A DNA stretch of 64,000 bases, from positions 124,001 to 188,000 of the forward strand of contig JABFRB010000019.1 in assembly GCA_013141385.1 (NCBI GenBank). The letters run 5' to 3'. Positions 43,084 through 53,631 of this stretch are shown piece by piece. Positions within the stretch are counted from its first letter, which is position 1; every line of letters starts with the position of its first letter. The DNA is from Bacteroidales bacterium (GTDB lineage: Bacteria; Bacteroidota; Bacteroidia; Bacteroidales; Tenuifilaceae). Below the pieces are notes generated by a model that saw only the letters and a program-made list of their open reading frames with translations, ran no database searches and was not told the DNA's origin. The translations under genes and the position numbers were made by a program.

Positions 43084-46000
43084 ATGTCACCAATAGTTCT
43101 TGGAATATTAGCATGGATTGTCATAATTATTCTGATAGTTAAATACCGGAAAAAGAAACAGGAATTACCTCAATGGCCTAGCGGCACTAAATTAACTGCA
43201 AATGATGTAACCCCGAATTCATTTACTTTATCGTGGTCGCCAATTTCTGATAAAAACGAAGTATCGTACGGGATTTATATAGATGGTGTATTTCAAAAAG
43301 AACAATCCACAACATCTGCGTTAATTAATGTGTATAAACCAGAGACTGTGGCAATTTATAAAATAGAAGCACGCTATAAAAATGGGACGTGGACAACGAA
43401 TGGTCCTCTGTTGAGTTTTGCTACGTCTACACCAGTTGTTGATAATTTGCCATATTGGGTATCAGGAAGTGTTTTGAAGATCTCGTTAGTAAATGATATT
43501 TTATATTTAGAATGGCCCAAGGCAAACTCCAATAATTCAACTATTCTGAACTATCTGCTTTATCTTGAAAACGATGTTATTGCGATTTTATCCTCTGATA
43601 GTTTAAACTTTAAAATTCCAGGGTTGGCTTCTGGAAAAAAATATCGTTTTATTCTTAAAGCAAAGGATACAAATGGAACTATCTCAAAAAACAGTTTATT
43701 TGCTGAAGTTGATATTCCAGCAAGCAATCCGCAAGTGATAACAATACCTAAAGAAGATTTTACTACATCAAAACCTTTGAGTAATTCACTCGATTTTTTG
43801 TATAAAGGCGAAAATCCCATTCAAATTGGGGTTGCAGCAAATACTTTGGACGAAAAAAGAACCTGCCTGTTAAAGGGAAGGGTGAAAAACAGCAACGATC
43901 AATATCTTAAAGATGTGAGGGTTGAAATTATCAACCACCCAGAATATGGTTATACCCTAACAAATGAAAGCGGTGAATTCAATCTTTTGGTCAACGGGGG
44001 TAAGCAACACACAGTAATTTACACAAAGGAGAATTTTCTAAAGGTTCAAAGAATTGTAATTACAGGCTGGGAGTCTTATTATGTAATACCTGAGGTTGTG
44101 ATGATTAACAGGGCTACTGAGTCTGTTAATGTTCAACTTGCCAATACAACTCAGATGACTTCAATCCACGGAGCAGCAAATACCGATGAGCATGGTTCAC
44201 GATCTGCAAGCATATTTATTCCAACAGGAACAATAGCAAACAAGGTAAAACCCGATGGTTCACTTGTACCCATATCAACATTAAATATTAGGTTAACAGA
44301 ATACACGGTTGGGTCTAACGGTGTAAAATCTATGCCAGGAGAACTTCCCCCAACTTCGGGTTACACATATGCAATTGAACTCACCGCCGATGAGGTTGAT
44401 GCAAAGGTTAATGGTAAGGATATTGTATTTGATAGAGACGTTTACATTTGTGTAAATAACTTTTTAAATTTTCCTGTAGGAAATCCAGTTCCTGCTGGAT
44501 ATTATGATGATAAAAAACACTGCTGGATTCCTTCCAATGATGGGCGTGTAATAAAAATTTTATCGGTTTCTAATGGTGTGCCTCAAGCGGATATTGAAGG
44601 AACAAATCAATCAGCAACAGAGGATAAATTGAAGGAATTAAATATCTCGGAGGAAGAAAGACGAAAATGGTTAGATCACTTTAAGGTTGGCGATTCTTTT
44701 TGGAGAATTCCGCAAAGGCATTTTTCAGTTTGGGATTACAATTGGCCTTTTGGCCCGCCTCCTACTGCACAACCCTCTCCTTACCCTAAAGACCAAAATC
44801 CGAAGCCTAAACAAAATCCATGCCCCCAAACAAAGGGTTCTATTATCGGCATTCAAGATCAAGTTTTAGGTCAAAAAGTCAATATTTCGAGAACAGGGAT
44901 GTCTCTTATCTACCAAAGCGATAGAGTTGAAGGGCATTATCAGAATTATTCTATAACATTTCCCATTAGCGAGAGTACAATTCCAAAGGAGTTGAAAAAC
45001 ATTGTTATTGAAATAAGTGTGCTTGGACGCACTTTTACTGATAACTTAGCACCAAAAGAAAACCAGACATATACATTTATTTGGGATCGTAAAGACTCTT
45101 TCGGTCGTGTTGTCCAAGGATCGCACCCTGTTGTTGTTAAAGTTGGTTACACATACGATGGCACATATCAGAAACCGGCTGGTTTCAATTCGAGTTTTGG
45201 GCAATCGTCCGGTCAAAAAATTACTGGAAACCGCACACGGCAAGAGATTACAATGTGGAATACGTGGAATGGTTGGATTGGCAACTGGGGCTCTCGTAAT
45301 TTAGGCTTGGGTGGTTGGACGTTGGATGTTCACCACGTTTATGACCCAAGAAAAAAGGTAGTATACTTTGGCAATGGAAATATTAAATCTGCCGAACTAT
45401 TAGGTCGAACTATTTCAACATTTGTGGGAACGGGGGTTTATGGTTTTTCTGGTGATAATGCCCCTGCAAATAAAGCACAGATCTATTCTGGTCAATCTAC
45501 ATGTATGGGGCCAGATGGAAGTATATATATTGCCGATTGGGGGAATAACCGGGTTAGAAAAGTATCTCCAAACGGTGTTATAACCACAATAGCAGGAACT
45601 GGTCAGCCAGGTTATGATGGTGATGGTGGTCCCGCCACATCTGCAAAAATCAACCAGCCACACCGTGTAGCATTAAGCCCTGATGGAACAATCTATTTTA
45701 CAGACCTATCAAACAACGCAATACGAAAAATAGATACTAATGGCATTATCTCTACAATTGTAAAAAGCGAAAAAGGGTATGCAGGTGATAACGGACCAAT
45801 TAAAGATGCTCAAGTAAAGGATCCTCGGTGCATAACATTGGGATTTGATGGTTGTATTTACTTCTCCGATTCAGGTAATCATCGTGTAAGGAAAATATCA
45901 CCTGATGGAAATATTGTAACCGTTGCGGGTAATGGAGTAGCTACTTTTGGAGGTGATAGGGGCTTTGCAATATCAGCCTCTCTGAATAATCCTCAGGATG

Positions 46001-49000
46001 TTGTTCTTACAAAAGAGGGATATTTGTATATCTGCGATCAGGATAATTGCAGAATTAGGTGTGTATCTCCAGATGGAATAATTAAAACCTTGGTAGGAAA
46101 GGGAGTTGCTGGGTATTCTGGGGATGGAGGAAAAGCAGTAGATGCTTGTATTAACAAACCCGAAGGTATTGCGGTTGATACTGATGGAACAATCTATATA
46201 GCCGATTCCGAGAATCATTGCGTAAGGCGAGTTACACCAGATGGAATTATTACAACAATAGCAGGGGATGGCGTTTCGGCGTATTCAGGAGATAACGGGC
46301 TTGCAAAAAATGCAAGATTCGTTAAGCCTCATGCAATTGTAATTGCCCCTGACGACACCCTTTATGTTTCCGATTTGGATAATCATAGAATCAGAAAACT
46401 ATCTGCACCACTAGCAGGATTTTCTTCTGGAGATCTTTTTATTCCCTCACAGGATCGATCCTTGCTATATGTGTTTAACAGCTATGGTAGACATCTGTCA
46501 ACTCTTGATGCATCCACCAACAATATTATTTTAAAATTTCAGTACGATCCTAATGGCTACCTAATTGGAGTGTCGGATAACACAAAACTTTTACTTGGAA
46601 TAGAAAGAGACAAGAATGGTTTTCCGCTCAGAATATCAAATTTATGGGGTCAAAAATTCTCTTTGCAGATCAATCAAATGGGGTATCTAAGCCAATTTCA
46701 GGATGATATTGGAAGATCCCTAAACTTTGAATATTTCCAAGGAGGGTTAATGTCCAAATTTACTGATCCTACTGGGCTCTCCAGTAAATATGAATTTGAT
46801 AATTTAGGTAAACTAACTAAAGCAATTGACACTTCAGGAAATGCTAAAACCTTTTCCTCAAAACAATCGGGGAAAAATCATACCGTACAATTAACAACGG
46901 CAGAAGGAAACACGGAATTGTATTCCTATGAAGAACTCTCCAATGGTGAATCAAAAACAGTTAACACCAATTCATGTGGGAGCAAAACAGAGACCTATAG
47001 TAAAGACAACTCTTTTCAGCAAACTATTTATTCTGATGGGACTATTGTTGAGAAAAAATTCCTATCCGATCCTCAATTTGGTGTGCTTACACCCTATACC
47101 TCTGAAATAGTAACCAAAACTCCTAATGGATTAAAGAGTATTGTTAAAACCAAACGTAGCCTTGAATTAACCAATCCCAATGATATAAATAGCGTAAAAT
47201 CAATCAATCATGAAATTGATAACAATGGAAATCTAACTACCATTTATTCAAACATTCCCGACAAGAAGAATATTATCAAAACAGCTTACGGTTCAGAAAA
47301 GATTACATGGTTTAACAATGATGGACTAGTTCATCAAGTACAAGATGAATTAGGTATTTTAACTAAATTTACCTACGATGAAAGAGATCTTTTGACCGAA
47401 ACTAGCACTGAAGCGAGGAGCTTCAAAAGCAAATATAATGAAAAAGGATGGGTTGTTGAGCAAATTGACTCTTTAGGTAAAACAATAAAATTCGAGTATG
47501 ACGAAAGGGGTCGAAAAGTAAAAGATAAATTCTACGATAAAGAAATAAAATATTCATTCAACAGTAACGATCTTTTAACTTCTATGGAGTTACCCGGAGG
47601 AAGGATACACTCCTTTACCTATAACTCACAAAATCTTAAAGAGTCATATCAACCCCCAAGCGAAAGTAATGAGAATAATAAAATTACATATCTCTATAAT
47701 CAGCAGAATATCCTTACCGAAGTAAGATATGGTGCCGAAGCCAAAATAATGTTTGAACATGATTGCTCTGCTCGATTACAATCGGTATTAAAAGGAAATC
47801 GAAAAACTTCTTTTTTCTACGATAGCAACAGCGGGAATCTAAACAAAATAACCTCCCCAGATGGTATAGAAACTAGCTATAAATACGATGGAAGTACTCC
47901 TCTATCAATTGAATGGTTAGGCAATGTGAATGGAAAAATTGAATTTTCATATAACCCCGATTGTGGCCTTGCTTCGTATGTTATTTGTGGGCAACAACCA
48001 ATAAGTTTTAAATATGATTCATCCTTTAGGATAACGAATATCGGAAATATTGTTATCCAATATTTCCCAAACAGGCCACTGGTTAAGGAGACTGCCTTAA
48101 ATAGCATTAAGGAAAGTTTCGAATACGATAAATATGGAGGACTTTCCTCCTCTGCCTACAAAAACAATGAAAAAGAGTTGATTAGATTTACTTATCTGCG
48201 AGATATTTCAGGAAGAATTACTCAAATAAACGAAATATTAAATGGTAAAGAGAACATAAATAATTTTGAATACGATGACTTTGAGCGCATAATAAAATGG
48301 TCAATGAATAAAAAGGAAATGATTTTATATAGTTACGATGATAATGGTAATCGTCTACTATTTAGAAATCAGGGGGTTGAAATTAAAGCTGTTTACAACA
48401 AAATCGATCAAATTTTACAATTTGGCGGTATAAAATGCAAGTATAATGTTCGGGGTGATTTAACAGAAAAAACAGACGGCAATGGCATCACCAAATATCA
48501 ATACGATGATACAGGCAATATTCTATCAATAGAATTGCCGGAAGGAAAAAAAATAGAATATCTTCTTGATGGTTCGGACAGAAGGGTTGCTAAAAAAATC
48601 AATGGCAAAATAGTCCAACGTTTCATCTATAAAGATGGTTTAAATCCAATTGCAGAGCTTGACGAAAACGGCAATATCAAAAGCCAATTCATTTACGCTA
48701 CCAAAGTAAATATTCCAGATTATATGATTAGAGATAATAAAACATATCGATTTATCTCCGATCATCTGGGAAGCGTTCGCTTGGTTGTAGACTCAAATAC
48801 TGGAGAGGTAATCCAAAAAATGGATTATGATATTCAAGGAAACGTCCTTGCCGACTCAAACCCAAAATTTCAACCTTTTGGTTTTGCAGGAGGAATTTAT
48901 GATACTGACACCGGCCTAATTCTTTTTGGTGCCAGAACTTACAGCCCTTTGTTTGGATGTTGGATGTCAAAAGATCCAATATTGTTTGCTGGAAAAGACA

Positions 49001-49590
49001 CTAATTTATATCGCTATGCAAAGGCAGATCCGATAAACTTCATTGATCCGACAGGCAAGGAAAATAATTTTCCCTGTCCTCAATATGGACCAGCCCCAAC
49101 ACCATATAAACCAAATCCTAATAATTTTCCACCCATTCCGTTAAGACTTCCTGACTCATATACTTATAGCTACTCAAGTGGGTTGTCTAATTATGCTCTA
49201 ACAGTCGATTCATTTGGGAGAGTTTATCCTTCATTTGGAGTAAACGATGTACCTAGTACTCCCAACTGGAGTATAACTGCAAATTGGATAGCACAATCAA
49301 AAGCCCCAACGGAGCAAGAATCTAGGGACTTTTATACAGGTATGGCATTCAATACAAGTGCAAATGTATTCAACGTGGCTGTAGGAACAACATATTCTGG
49401 CGGTAAGATGGGGTATAGTATTGGGGCTTCTCCTGGCGCTGGTTATTCTAGTGGCTTTAGTGTATCACCAGAGCAATTTTCTTATTCTATCCCTGATAAT
49501 GCAAATAACACAGCATACCAATTTTCGACTGAATTCAAACAGATTTTAGGGCTAAATGATGCGGGATTTATGATGAATTTTTCGAATTAG
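43084..49590 (+). CDS. Giant teneurin-like Rhs protein: FN3, NHL and YD-repeat domains
   Basis: This 2,168-residue protein has an N-terminal membrane anchor (about 4-22), two fibronectin III-like domains (about 30-215), a carboxypeptidase-regulatory-like domain (about 255-350, RVKNSNDQYLKDVRVEI), a Pro-rich linker near 560-590, then six NHL repeats (about 777-1108, each near TTIAGTGxxGYSGDGG and ending NHRVRKVSPDG), a long run of YD repeats and an Rhs core (FISDHLGSVRLVVDSNTGEV, GARTYSPLFGCWMSKDP, NFIDPTGKE at about 1988). A 177-residue tip follows the core. This order matches the teneurin layout (NHL propeller then YD shell). The tip has no toxin motif that I recognise, and no small immunity gene follows. 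It is monocistronic. Confidence 0.93.
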   Translation: MSPIVLGILAWIVIIILIVKYRKKKQELPQWPSGTKLTANDVTPNSFTLSWSPISDKNEVSYGIYIDGVFQKEQSTTSALINVYKPETVAIYKIEARYKNGTWTTNGPLLSFATSTPVVDNLPYWVSGSVLKISLVNDILYLEWPKANSNNSTILNYLLYLENDVIAILSSDSLNFKIPGLASGKKYRFILKAKDTNGTISKNSLFAEVDIPASNPQVITIPKEDFTTSKPLSNSLDFLYKGENPIQIGVAANTLDEKRTCLLKGRVKNSNDQYLKDVRVEIINHPEYGYTLTNESGEFNLLVNGGKQHTVIYTKENFLKVQRIVITGWESYYVIPEVVMINRATESVNVQLANTTQMTSIHGAANTDEHGSRSASIFIPTGTIANKVKPDGSLVPISTLNIRLTEYTVGSNGVKSMPGELPPTSGYTYAIELTADEVDAKVNGKDIVFDRDVYICVNNFLNFPVGNPVPAGYYDDKKHCWIPSNDGRVIKILSVSNGVPQADIEGTNQSATEDKLKELNISEEERRKWLDHFKVGDSFWRIPQRHFSVWDYNWPFGPPPTAQPSPYPKDQNPKPKQNPCPQTKGSIIGIQDQVLGQKVNISRTGMSLIYQSDRVEGHYQNYSITFPISESTIPKELKNIVIEISVLGRTFTDNLAPKENQTYTFIWDRKDSFGRVVQGSHPVVVKVGYTYDGTYQKPAGFNSSFGQSSGQKITGNRTRQEITMWNTWNGWIGNWGSRNLGLGGWTLDVHHVYDPRKKVVYFGNGNIKSAELLGRTISTFVGTGVYGFSGDNAPANKAQIYSGQSTCMGPDGSIYIADWGNNRVRKVSPNGVITTIAGTGQPGYDGDGGPATSAKINQPHRVALSPDGTIYFTDLSNNAIRKIDTNGIISTIVKSEKGYAGDNGPIKDAQVKDPRCITLGFDGCIYFSDSGNHRVRKISPDGNIVTVAGNGVATFGGDRGFAISASLNNPQDVVLTKEGYLYICDQDNCRIRCVSPDGIIKTLVGKGVAGYSGDGGKAVDACINKPEGIAVDTDGTIYIADSENHCVRRVTPDGIITTIAGDGVSAYSGDNGLAKNARFVKPHAIVIAPDDTLYVSDLDNHRIRKLSAPLAGFSSGDLFIPSQDRSLLYVFNSYGRHLSTLDASTNNIILKFQYDPNGYLIGVSDNTKLLLGIERDKNGFPLRISNLWGQKFSLQINQMGYLSQFQDDIGRSLNFEYFQGGLMSKFTDPTGLSSKYEFDNLGKLTKAIDTSGNAKTFSSKQSGKNHTVQLTTAEGNTELYSYEELSNGESKTVNTNSCGSKTETYSKDNSFQQTIYSDGTIVEKKFLSDPQFGVLTPYTSEIVTKTPNGLKSIVKTKRSLELTNPNDINSVKSINHEIDNNGNLTTIYSNIPDKKNIIKTAYGSEKITWFNNDGLVHQVQDELGILTKFTYDERDLLTETSTEARSFKSKYNEKGWVVEQIDSLGKTIKFEYDERGRKVKDKFYDKEIKYSFNSNDLLTSMELPGGRIHSFTYNSQNLKESYQPPSESNENNKITYLYNQQNILTEVRYGAEAKIMFEHDCSARLQSVLKGNRKTSFFYDSNSGNLNKITSPDGIETSYKYDGSTPLSIEWLGNVNGKIEFSYNPDCGLASYVICGQQPISFKYDSSFRITNIGNIVIQYFPNRPLVKETALNSIKESFEYDKYGGLSSSAYKNNEKELIRFTYLRDISGRITQINEILNGKENINNFEYDDFERIIKWSMNKKEMILYSYDDNGNRLLFRNQGVEIKAVYNKIDQILQFGGIKCKYNVRGDLTEKTDGNGITKYQYDDTGNILSIELPEGKKIEYLLDGSDRRVAKKINGKIVQRFIYKDGLNPIAELDENGNIKSQFIYATKVNIPDYMIRDNKTYRFISDHLGSVRLVVDSNTGEVIQKMDYDIQGNVLADSNPKFQPFGFAGGIYDTDTGLILFGARTYSPLFGCWMSKDPILFAGKDTNLYRYAKADPINFIDPTGKENNFPCPQYGPAPTPYKPNPNNFPPIPLRLPDSYTYSYSSGLSNYALTVDSFGRVYPSFGVNDVPSTPNWSITANWIAQSKAPTEQESRDFYTGMAFNTSANVFNVAVGTTYSGGKMGYSIGASPGAGYSSGFSVSPEQFSYSIPDNANNTAYQFSTEFKQILGLNDAGFMMNFSN

Positions 49591-49637
49591 CTTGAAATTT
49601 ATTGTATTGAGAACGCTTTTTTTGAACAAAAAATAGA

Positions 49638-49676
49638 AAGAGGAGCAATAAGCTCCTCATTTTAAAGTTTTTAACT
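49638..49676 (+). terminator. Terminator of the Rhs/NHL gene
   Basis: GAGGAGC (49640-49646) pairs with GCTCCTC (49652-49658) around a 5-base loop, then an A/T-rich tail with TTTT runs. It lies 50 bp after the stop. Confidence 0.8.
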
Positions 49677-49833
49677 AGCAACTTTTTAGAATTATTTGCT
49701 GTTCAGGGAATAAATACTTCACCGATATTTTGGATTTTTTTTCATACCTAAATGACTTATACTTGGAAACCACAAAGCTCTTTTGTAGTTTTAAAAAATC
49801 ATTTATTGAATCTCCCTTAAAATCTGATATACC

Positions 49834-50694
49834 ATGATTATTATTCTTAAAGCCTTACTTGGAGTATTTGCAAGTATTTTCAGTTTCTTCTACATAAAAG
49901 ATTTAACAAAAAATAGAAAAACTTATTCTGATAAATCATGGTTTGGACTGTCTGCAACTGGGTTCATCACAAATTTTTTAGATACCCTAGGAATTGGAAG
50001 TTTTGCCCAGCAAACTGTAATATTCAAATTTTTCAAATTTGTCGATGATCGGCTAATTCCAGGCACCATGAATGTTGGCAATTTAATTCCCACCGTTGTG
50101 CAAGCATTCATTTTTATGACCGCTGTTAATGTTGATCCCATTACTATTTTTTCCATATCAGCCGCTACAGCATTTGGCGCAATCTTAGGGGCAGGAGTAG
50201 TTTCAAAAATGCCACGCCAGAAAATACAACTCGGAATGGGTATTGGTTTAATGGTTGTTGCCTTCATCATTCTTGCAGGTTTTTTAAATATCATGCCATT
50301 GGGTGGCACTGCTAATGGGCTTATAGGATGGAAACTTGTACTTATTATTTCTTTAAGTTTTGTTTTTGGCGCATTACAGACAATTGGTATCGGTTTTTAT
50401 GCTCCTTGCATGGCAATGGTATATACCCTTGGAATGCATCCATTAACTGCTTTCCCAATTATGATGACAGCAACAGCAATGCTAATGCTGGCAGGTGGTT
50501 TTAGGTTTATGAAAGAAAATGCTTATGATAGGAAAACATCAATTGCGCTTACTATTGCAGGCACGGTAGGCGTTTTCTTAGCTGCTTATGTGGTAAAATC
50601 CTTACCACTTCAAGTTCTCAAAGGGGTTGTATGTGGAGTTGTAATGTACACATCAATTTGGATGTTCAAATCTGCAATAAGTAAAGAACACTAA
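49834..50694 (+). CDS. TauE/SafE family sulfite exporter-like permease
   Basis: This 286-residue membrane protein has about eight helices and an internal repeat. Family features are GFITNFLDTLGIGSF in the first half and FGALQTIGIGFYAPCMAMVYTLG in the second. TauE/SafE proteins export sulfite, sulfoacetate and other anions; the substrate here is not visible. It is separated from the neighbours by more than 200 bp on both sides and is probably transcribed alone. Confidence 0.9.
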   Translation: MIIILKALLGVFASIFSFFYIKDLTKNRKTYSDKSWFGLSATGFITNFLDTLGIGSFAQQTVIFKFFKFVDDRLIPGTMNVGNLIPTVVQAFIFMTAVNVDPITIFSISAATAFGAILGAGVVSKMPRQKIQLGMGIGLMVVAFIILAGFLNIMPLGGTANGLIGWKLVLIISLSFVFGALQTIGIGFYAPCMAMVYTLGMHPLTAFPIMMTATAMLMLAGGFRFMKENAYDRKTSIALTIAGTVGVFLAAYVVKSLPLQVLKGVVCGVVMYTSIWMFKSAISKEH

Positions 50695-50917
50695 TAAAAT
50701 AGTTTGACAAGTTAACTTATCAAAGAGATGATATGCAATCCCATATTGGGGATTAAAGAACCCTCCATATTCTTAACATAAATAGAGGAATTTTAGTTAA
50801 ACAGCCTAATACTAAAGGGTGTTTTTACAATATTAGCTTTCTTTAATTATTCTATTTCAAATTATTCAACTAATTTCGAAGGTTAATTATAATCATTATC
50901 AACTTAATTATTAGTCT

Positions 50918-52291
50918 ATGCAAAAAAAATATTCTTTGATTATCGTATTGTTTCTGTTCCTATCTTCTGTAACCTTAAAGGCACAAGAAACTTGGTCGTT
51001 AGAAAAGTGCATCAAATATGCCTTCGATAATAATATTCAGATTAAACAGCAAATGCTTAATGTTAAGGTGAGCGAAGGAAAACTGTTTCAATCAAAAATG
51101 AGCGCCCTACCTAATCTTAATGTATCTAGCAGTCATGCTTACAGTTTTGGACTTGCTACAAACTATTTAACTAACCAAAAAGAAGCACAAAATACACAGG
51201 CAACTAGTTTTTCGATTAATACTTCAATGACTCTCTTTAAGGGTTTTCAAATTTCTAACACAAAAAAACAGGATAAATTTGACTTATTAGCCACAATAAG
51301 TGATGTTGAAAAGGTAAAAAATAACATCGCATTATCCATTGCTTCGGCATACTTACAAATACTATACAGCGAGGATCTAGTCGCTTCTGCCGATAAACAA
51401 CTTGAACTTTCTAAAATGCAGATAGAAAGAACAAGCATGCTTGTAAAAGCGGGTAGTTTACCAGAAGGTAATCTTTTAGAAATTGAAGCACAAGCCGCTA
51501 GTGATGAACTTCAACTTGTTAATGCTCAAAATCAACTTGATATAGCATATCTTACCTTAACTCAATTTCTTGATATAAAAACCACAGAGGGTTTTAAAAT
51601 TCAAAAACCAACCCTTGATGCTACTGAGAGTAAACTAGTGGATCTCTCCCCTGCTGGAGTTTTTGAAACATCACAACAAACCATGCCTCAAATTATTAGC
51701 GCAGGGCATCGGGTCACAAGCGCTGAGTTTGGCGTAAAAATTGCAAAAGGAGGAATGAGCCCCCACCTTTCACTTAATGGAAATTATAATACTGGTGCTC
51801 AATTTTACTTAACAAAAGTTTATAAATTAAATACAACAACTGGTCTACTAGAAGTGATTAACGAGGATCCGTTTATGACCCAAGTAAAAAACAATGCAAG
51901 TAAAACCATTTCCTTAGGATTATCTATTCCCATTTTCAATGGGTATCAAGTTCACAATAATATCTCAAACGCTAAGATTTCACTTGAAAATGCTCGGTTA
52001 AATTTTGATAACGAAAAGAATGTTCTTTATAAAGACATTCAACAAGCCTATACCGATGCTCTTGCTGCCCAAAAAAAACTTAAAGCAACTCAAAAAAGTT
52101 TGGTATCCCTCGAAGAGGCTTTCAGATACTCGGAACAGAAATTCAACGTCGGAATGGTTACTTCAGTCGATTACACAACTGCCAAAACAAAACTATCAAA
52201 AGCTGAAACGGATCTATTACAAGCCAAGTACGAGTTGATTTTTAAATCTAAAATTCTTGAATTCTATAAAGGCGTTCCACTAAGTTTATAA
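50918..52291 (+). CDS. TolC family outer membrane efflux protein
   Basis: This 457-residue protein has a signal peptide (SSVTLKAQ) and two TolC-type repeats of long helices and beta strands, beginning WSLEKCIKYAFDNNIQIKQ, and ending with the second-repeat helices (EEAFRYSEQKFNVGMVTSVDYTTAKTKLSKAETDLL). It forms the outer membrane channel of a tripartite exporter. The adaptor gene follows 18 bp later. The inner membrane pump that should complete the system is not next to it. Confidence 0.93.
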   Translation: MQKKYSLIIVLFLFLSSVTLKAQETWSLEKCIKYAFDNNIQIKQQMLNVKVSEGKLFQSKMSALPNLNVSSSHAYSFGLATNYLTNQKEAQNTQATSFSINTSMTLFKGFQISNTKKQDKFDLLATISDVEKVKNNIALSIASAYLQILYSEDLVASADKQLELSKMQIERTSMLVKAGSLPEGNLLEIEAQAASDELQLVNAQNQLDIAYLTLTQFLDIKTTEGFKIQKPTLDATESKLVDLSPAGVFETSQQTMPQIISAGHRVTSAEFGVKIAKGGMSPHLSLNGNYNTGAQFYLTKVYKLNTTTGLLEVINEDPFMTQVKNNASKTISLGLSIPIFNGYQVHNNISNAKISLENARLNFDNEKNVLYKDIQQAYTDALAAQKKLKATQKSLVSLEEAFRYSEQKFNVGMVTSVDYTTAKTKLSKAETDLLQAKYELIFKSKILEFYKGVPLSL

Positions 52292-52309
52292 CTACAAAAT
52301 ATACCACAA

Positions 52310-53623
52310 ATGAAAAAGAAAAATACACTAAAATACTTAATTGGGGTTGTTATAATCCTTATTGTATTTGTAGTTATTGGTAAAAAAGCTGGGTGGTTTG
52401 GAAAACCCGAGACAATAGAAGTTTTTGTTGAAAAACCCTTAAAAAGAACAATAACAGAAAGTATTACCGCCAACGGTAAAATTCAACCTGAAATTGAGGT
52501 TAAAATTAGCCCTGAGGTATCCGGAGAAATTATTGAACTTCCTATAAAGGAAGGAGAACAGGTTGAAAAAGGTAAAATACTTTGTAGAATCAAACCCGAC
52601 ACATACAATTCATATAAAGAAAGAGCTATTGCGGCTGTAAATACATCCAAAGCACGACAGACCCAATCAGAAGCACAACTTGCGCAACAACTACTAGCAT
52701 TTAATCGCAGCAAACAACTTTTTAATCAAAAAGCCATTTCTGAATCGGATTTTGAAACTGCCAAAACTAATTATGAAGTTGCGCTAGCAGATGTAAAGTC
52801 TGCCCGATTTGGGGTTGAAAGCTCTGAGGCTTCGCTTAAGGAAGCCGATGAAAATCTTCTGAAAACCACAATCTATGCTCCAATGAGTGGAACTATTTCC
52901 AAACTCAACGTTGAACTAGGAGAAAGAGTTCTAGGAACAATCCAAATGGCTGGTACTGAAATTCTTCGAATTGCAAATCTTGGTCGTATGGAAACACGAG
53001 TAGACGTTAATGAAAATGATATCGTTCGCGTAAAAATGAACGATACTGCTCTTATTGAGGTCGATGCGTATCTAAATCGTAAATTTAAAGGTATTGTAAC
53101 CCAAATAGCCAATTCTGCAAGCGTGCAAGGAGCCTCAACGGATCAGGTAACTAGCTTTGAGGTAAGAATTTTACTGCTCGAAGATTCTTATAAAGATCTG
53201 ATAAATAGCAAAAATCCAAGCCCATTTAGACCGGGTATGTCAACAACAGTTGATATTAGAACCCAAACAAAGTATGATATATTATCAGTCCCCATACAGG
53301 CGGTTACCACTCGTTCGGACTCTTTGAATAACAATGCCGCCATAGGACTTTCAGAATCAAACCAAGATCAGCAGAACAAAGTGGCTGTAAAACCAAGTGA
53401 ATTAAAAGAGATCGTTTTCATTGCTAGGAAAGATTCTTCAAAAATAGTTGTAGTAAAAACGGGTATACAAGACAATCAATATATTGAAATTAAGGAAGGG
53501 TTAAAAGGTGATGAAGATGTAATCTCTGCCCCATTTAGCGCAATATCAAGAAAACTTAAAGATGGGAAGCTGGTTAAAAAGGTTGCAAAAGACAAATTAT
53601 TTAAAGACGAAAGCAAGAAGTAA
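52310..53623 (+). CDS. HlyD-family periplasmic adaptor (membrane fusion protein)
   Basis: This 437-residue adaptor has one N-terminal membrane helix (about 10-28), a lipoyl-like half (ITANGKIQPEIEVKISPEVSGEIIELPIKEG), a helical hairpin (about 100-175), the second half-lipoyl (TIYAPMSGTISKLNVELGERVLG) and beta-barrel and membrane-proximal domains. It resembles adaptors of MacAB-type exporters, so an ABC pump elsewhere in the genome is the expected partner. It lies in an operon with tolC, and tsaB begins 8 bp after it, probably by read-through. Confidence 0.92.
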   Translation: MKKKNTLKYLIGVVIILIVFVVIGKKAGWFGKPETIEVFVEKPLKRTITESITANGKIQPEIEVKISPEVSGEIIELPIKEGEQVEKGKILCRIKPDTYNSYKERAIAAVNTSKARQTQSEAQLAQQLLAFNRSKQLFNQKAISESDFETAKTNYEVALADVKSARFGVESSEASLKEADENLLKTTIYAPMSGTISKLNVELGERVLGTIQMAGTEILRIANLGRMETRVDVNENDIVRVKMNDTALIEVDAYLNRKFKGIVTQIANSASVQGASTDQVTSFEVRILLLEDSYKDLINSKNPSPFRPGMSTTVDIRTQTKYDILSVPIQAVTTRSDSLNNNAAIGLSESNQDQQNKVAVKPSELKEIVFIARKDSSKIVVVKTGIQDNQYIEIKEGLKGDEDVISAPFSAISRKLKDGKLVKKVAKDKLFKDESKK

Positions 53624-53631
53624 TTTACGGG

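Noticed and set aside
49060-49833. Rhs C-terminal toxin with a downstream immunity gene.
   Set aside because: The tip has no recognisable nuclease, deaminase or protease motif, and the 243 bp after the stop hold a terminator and no ORF.
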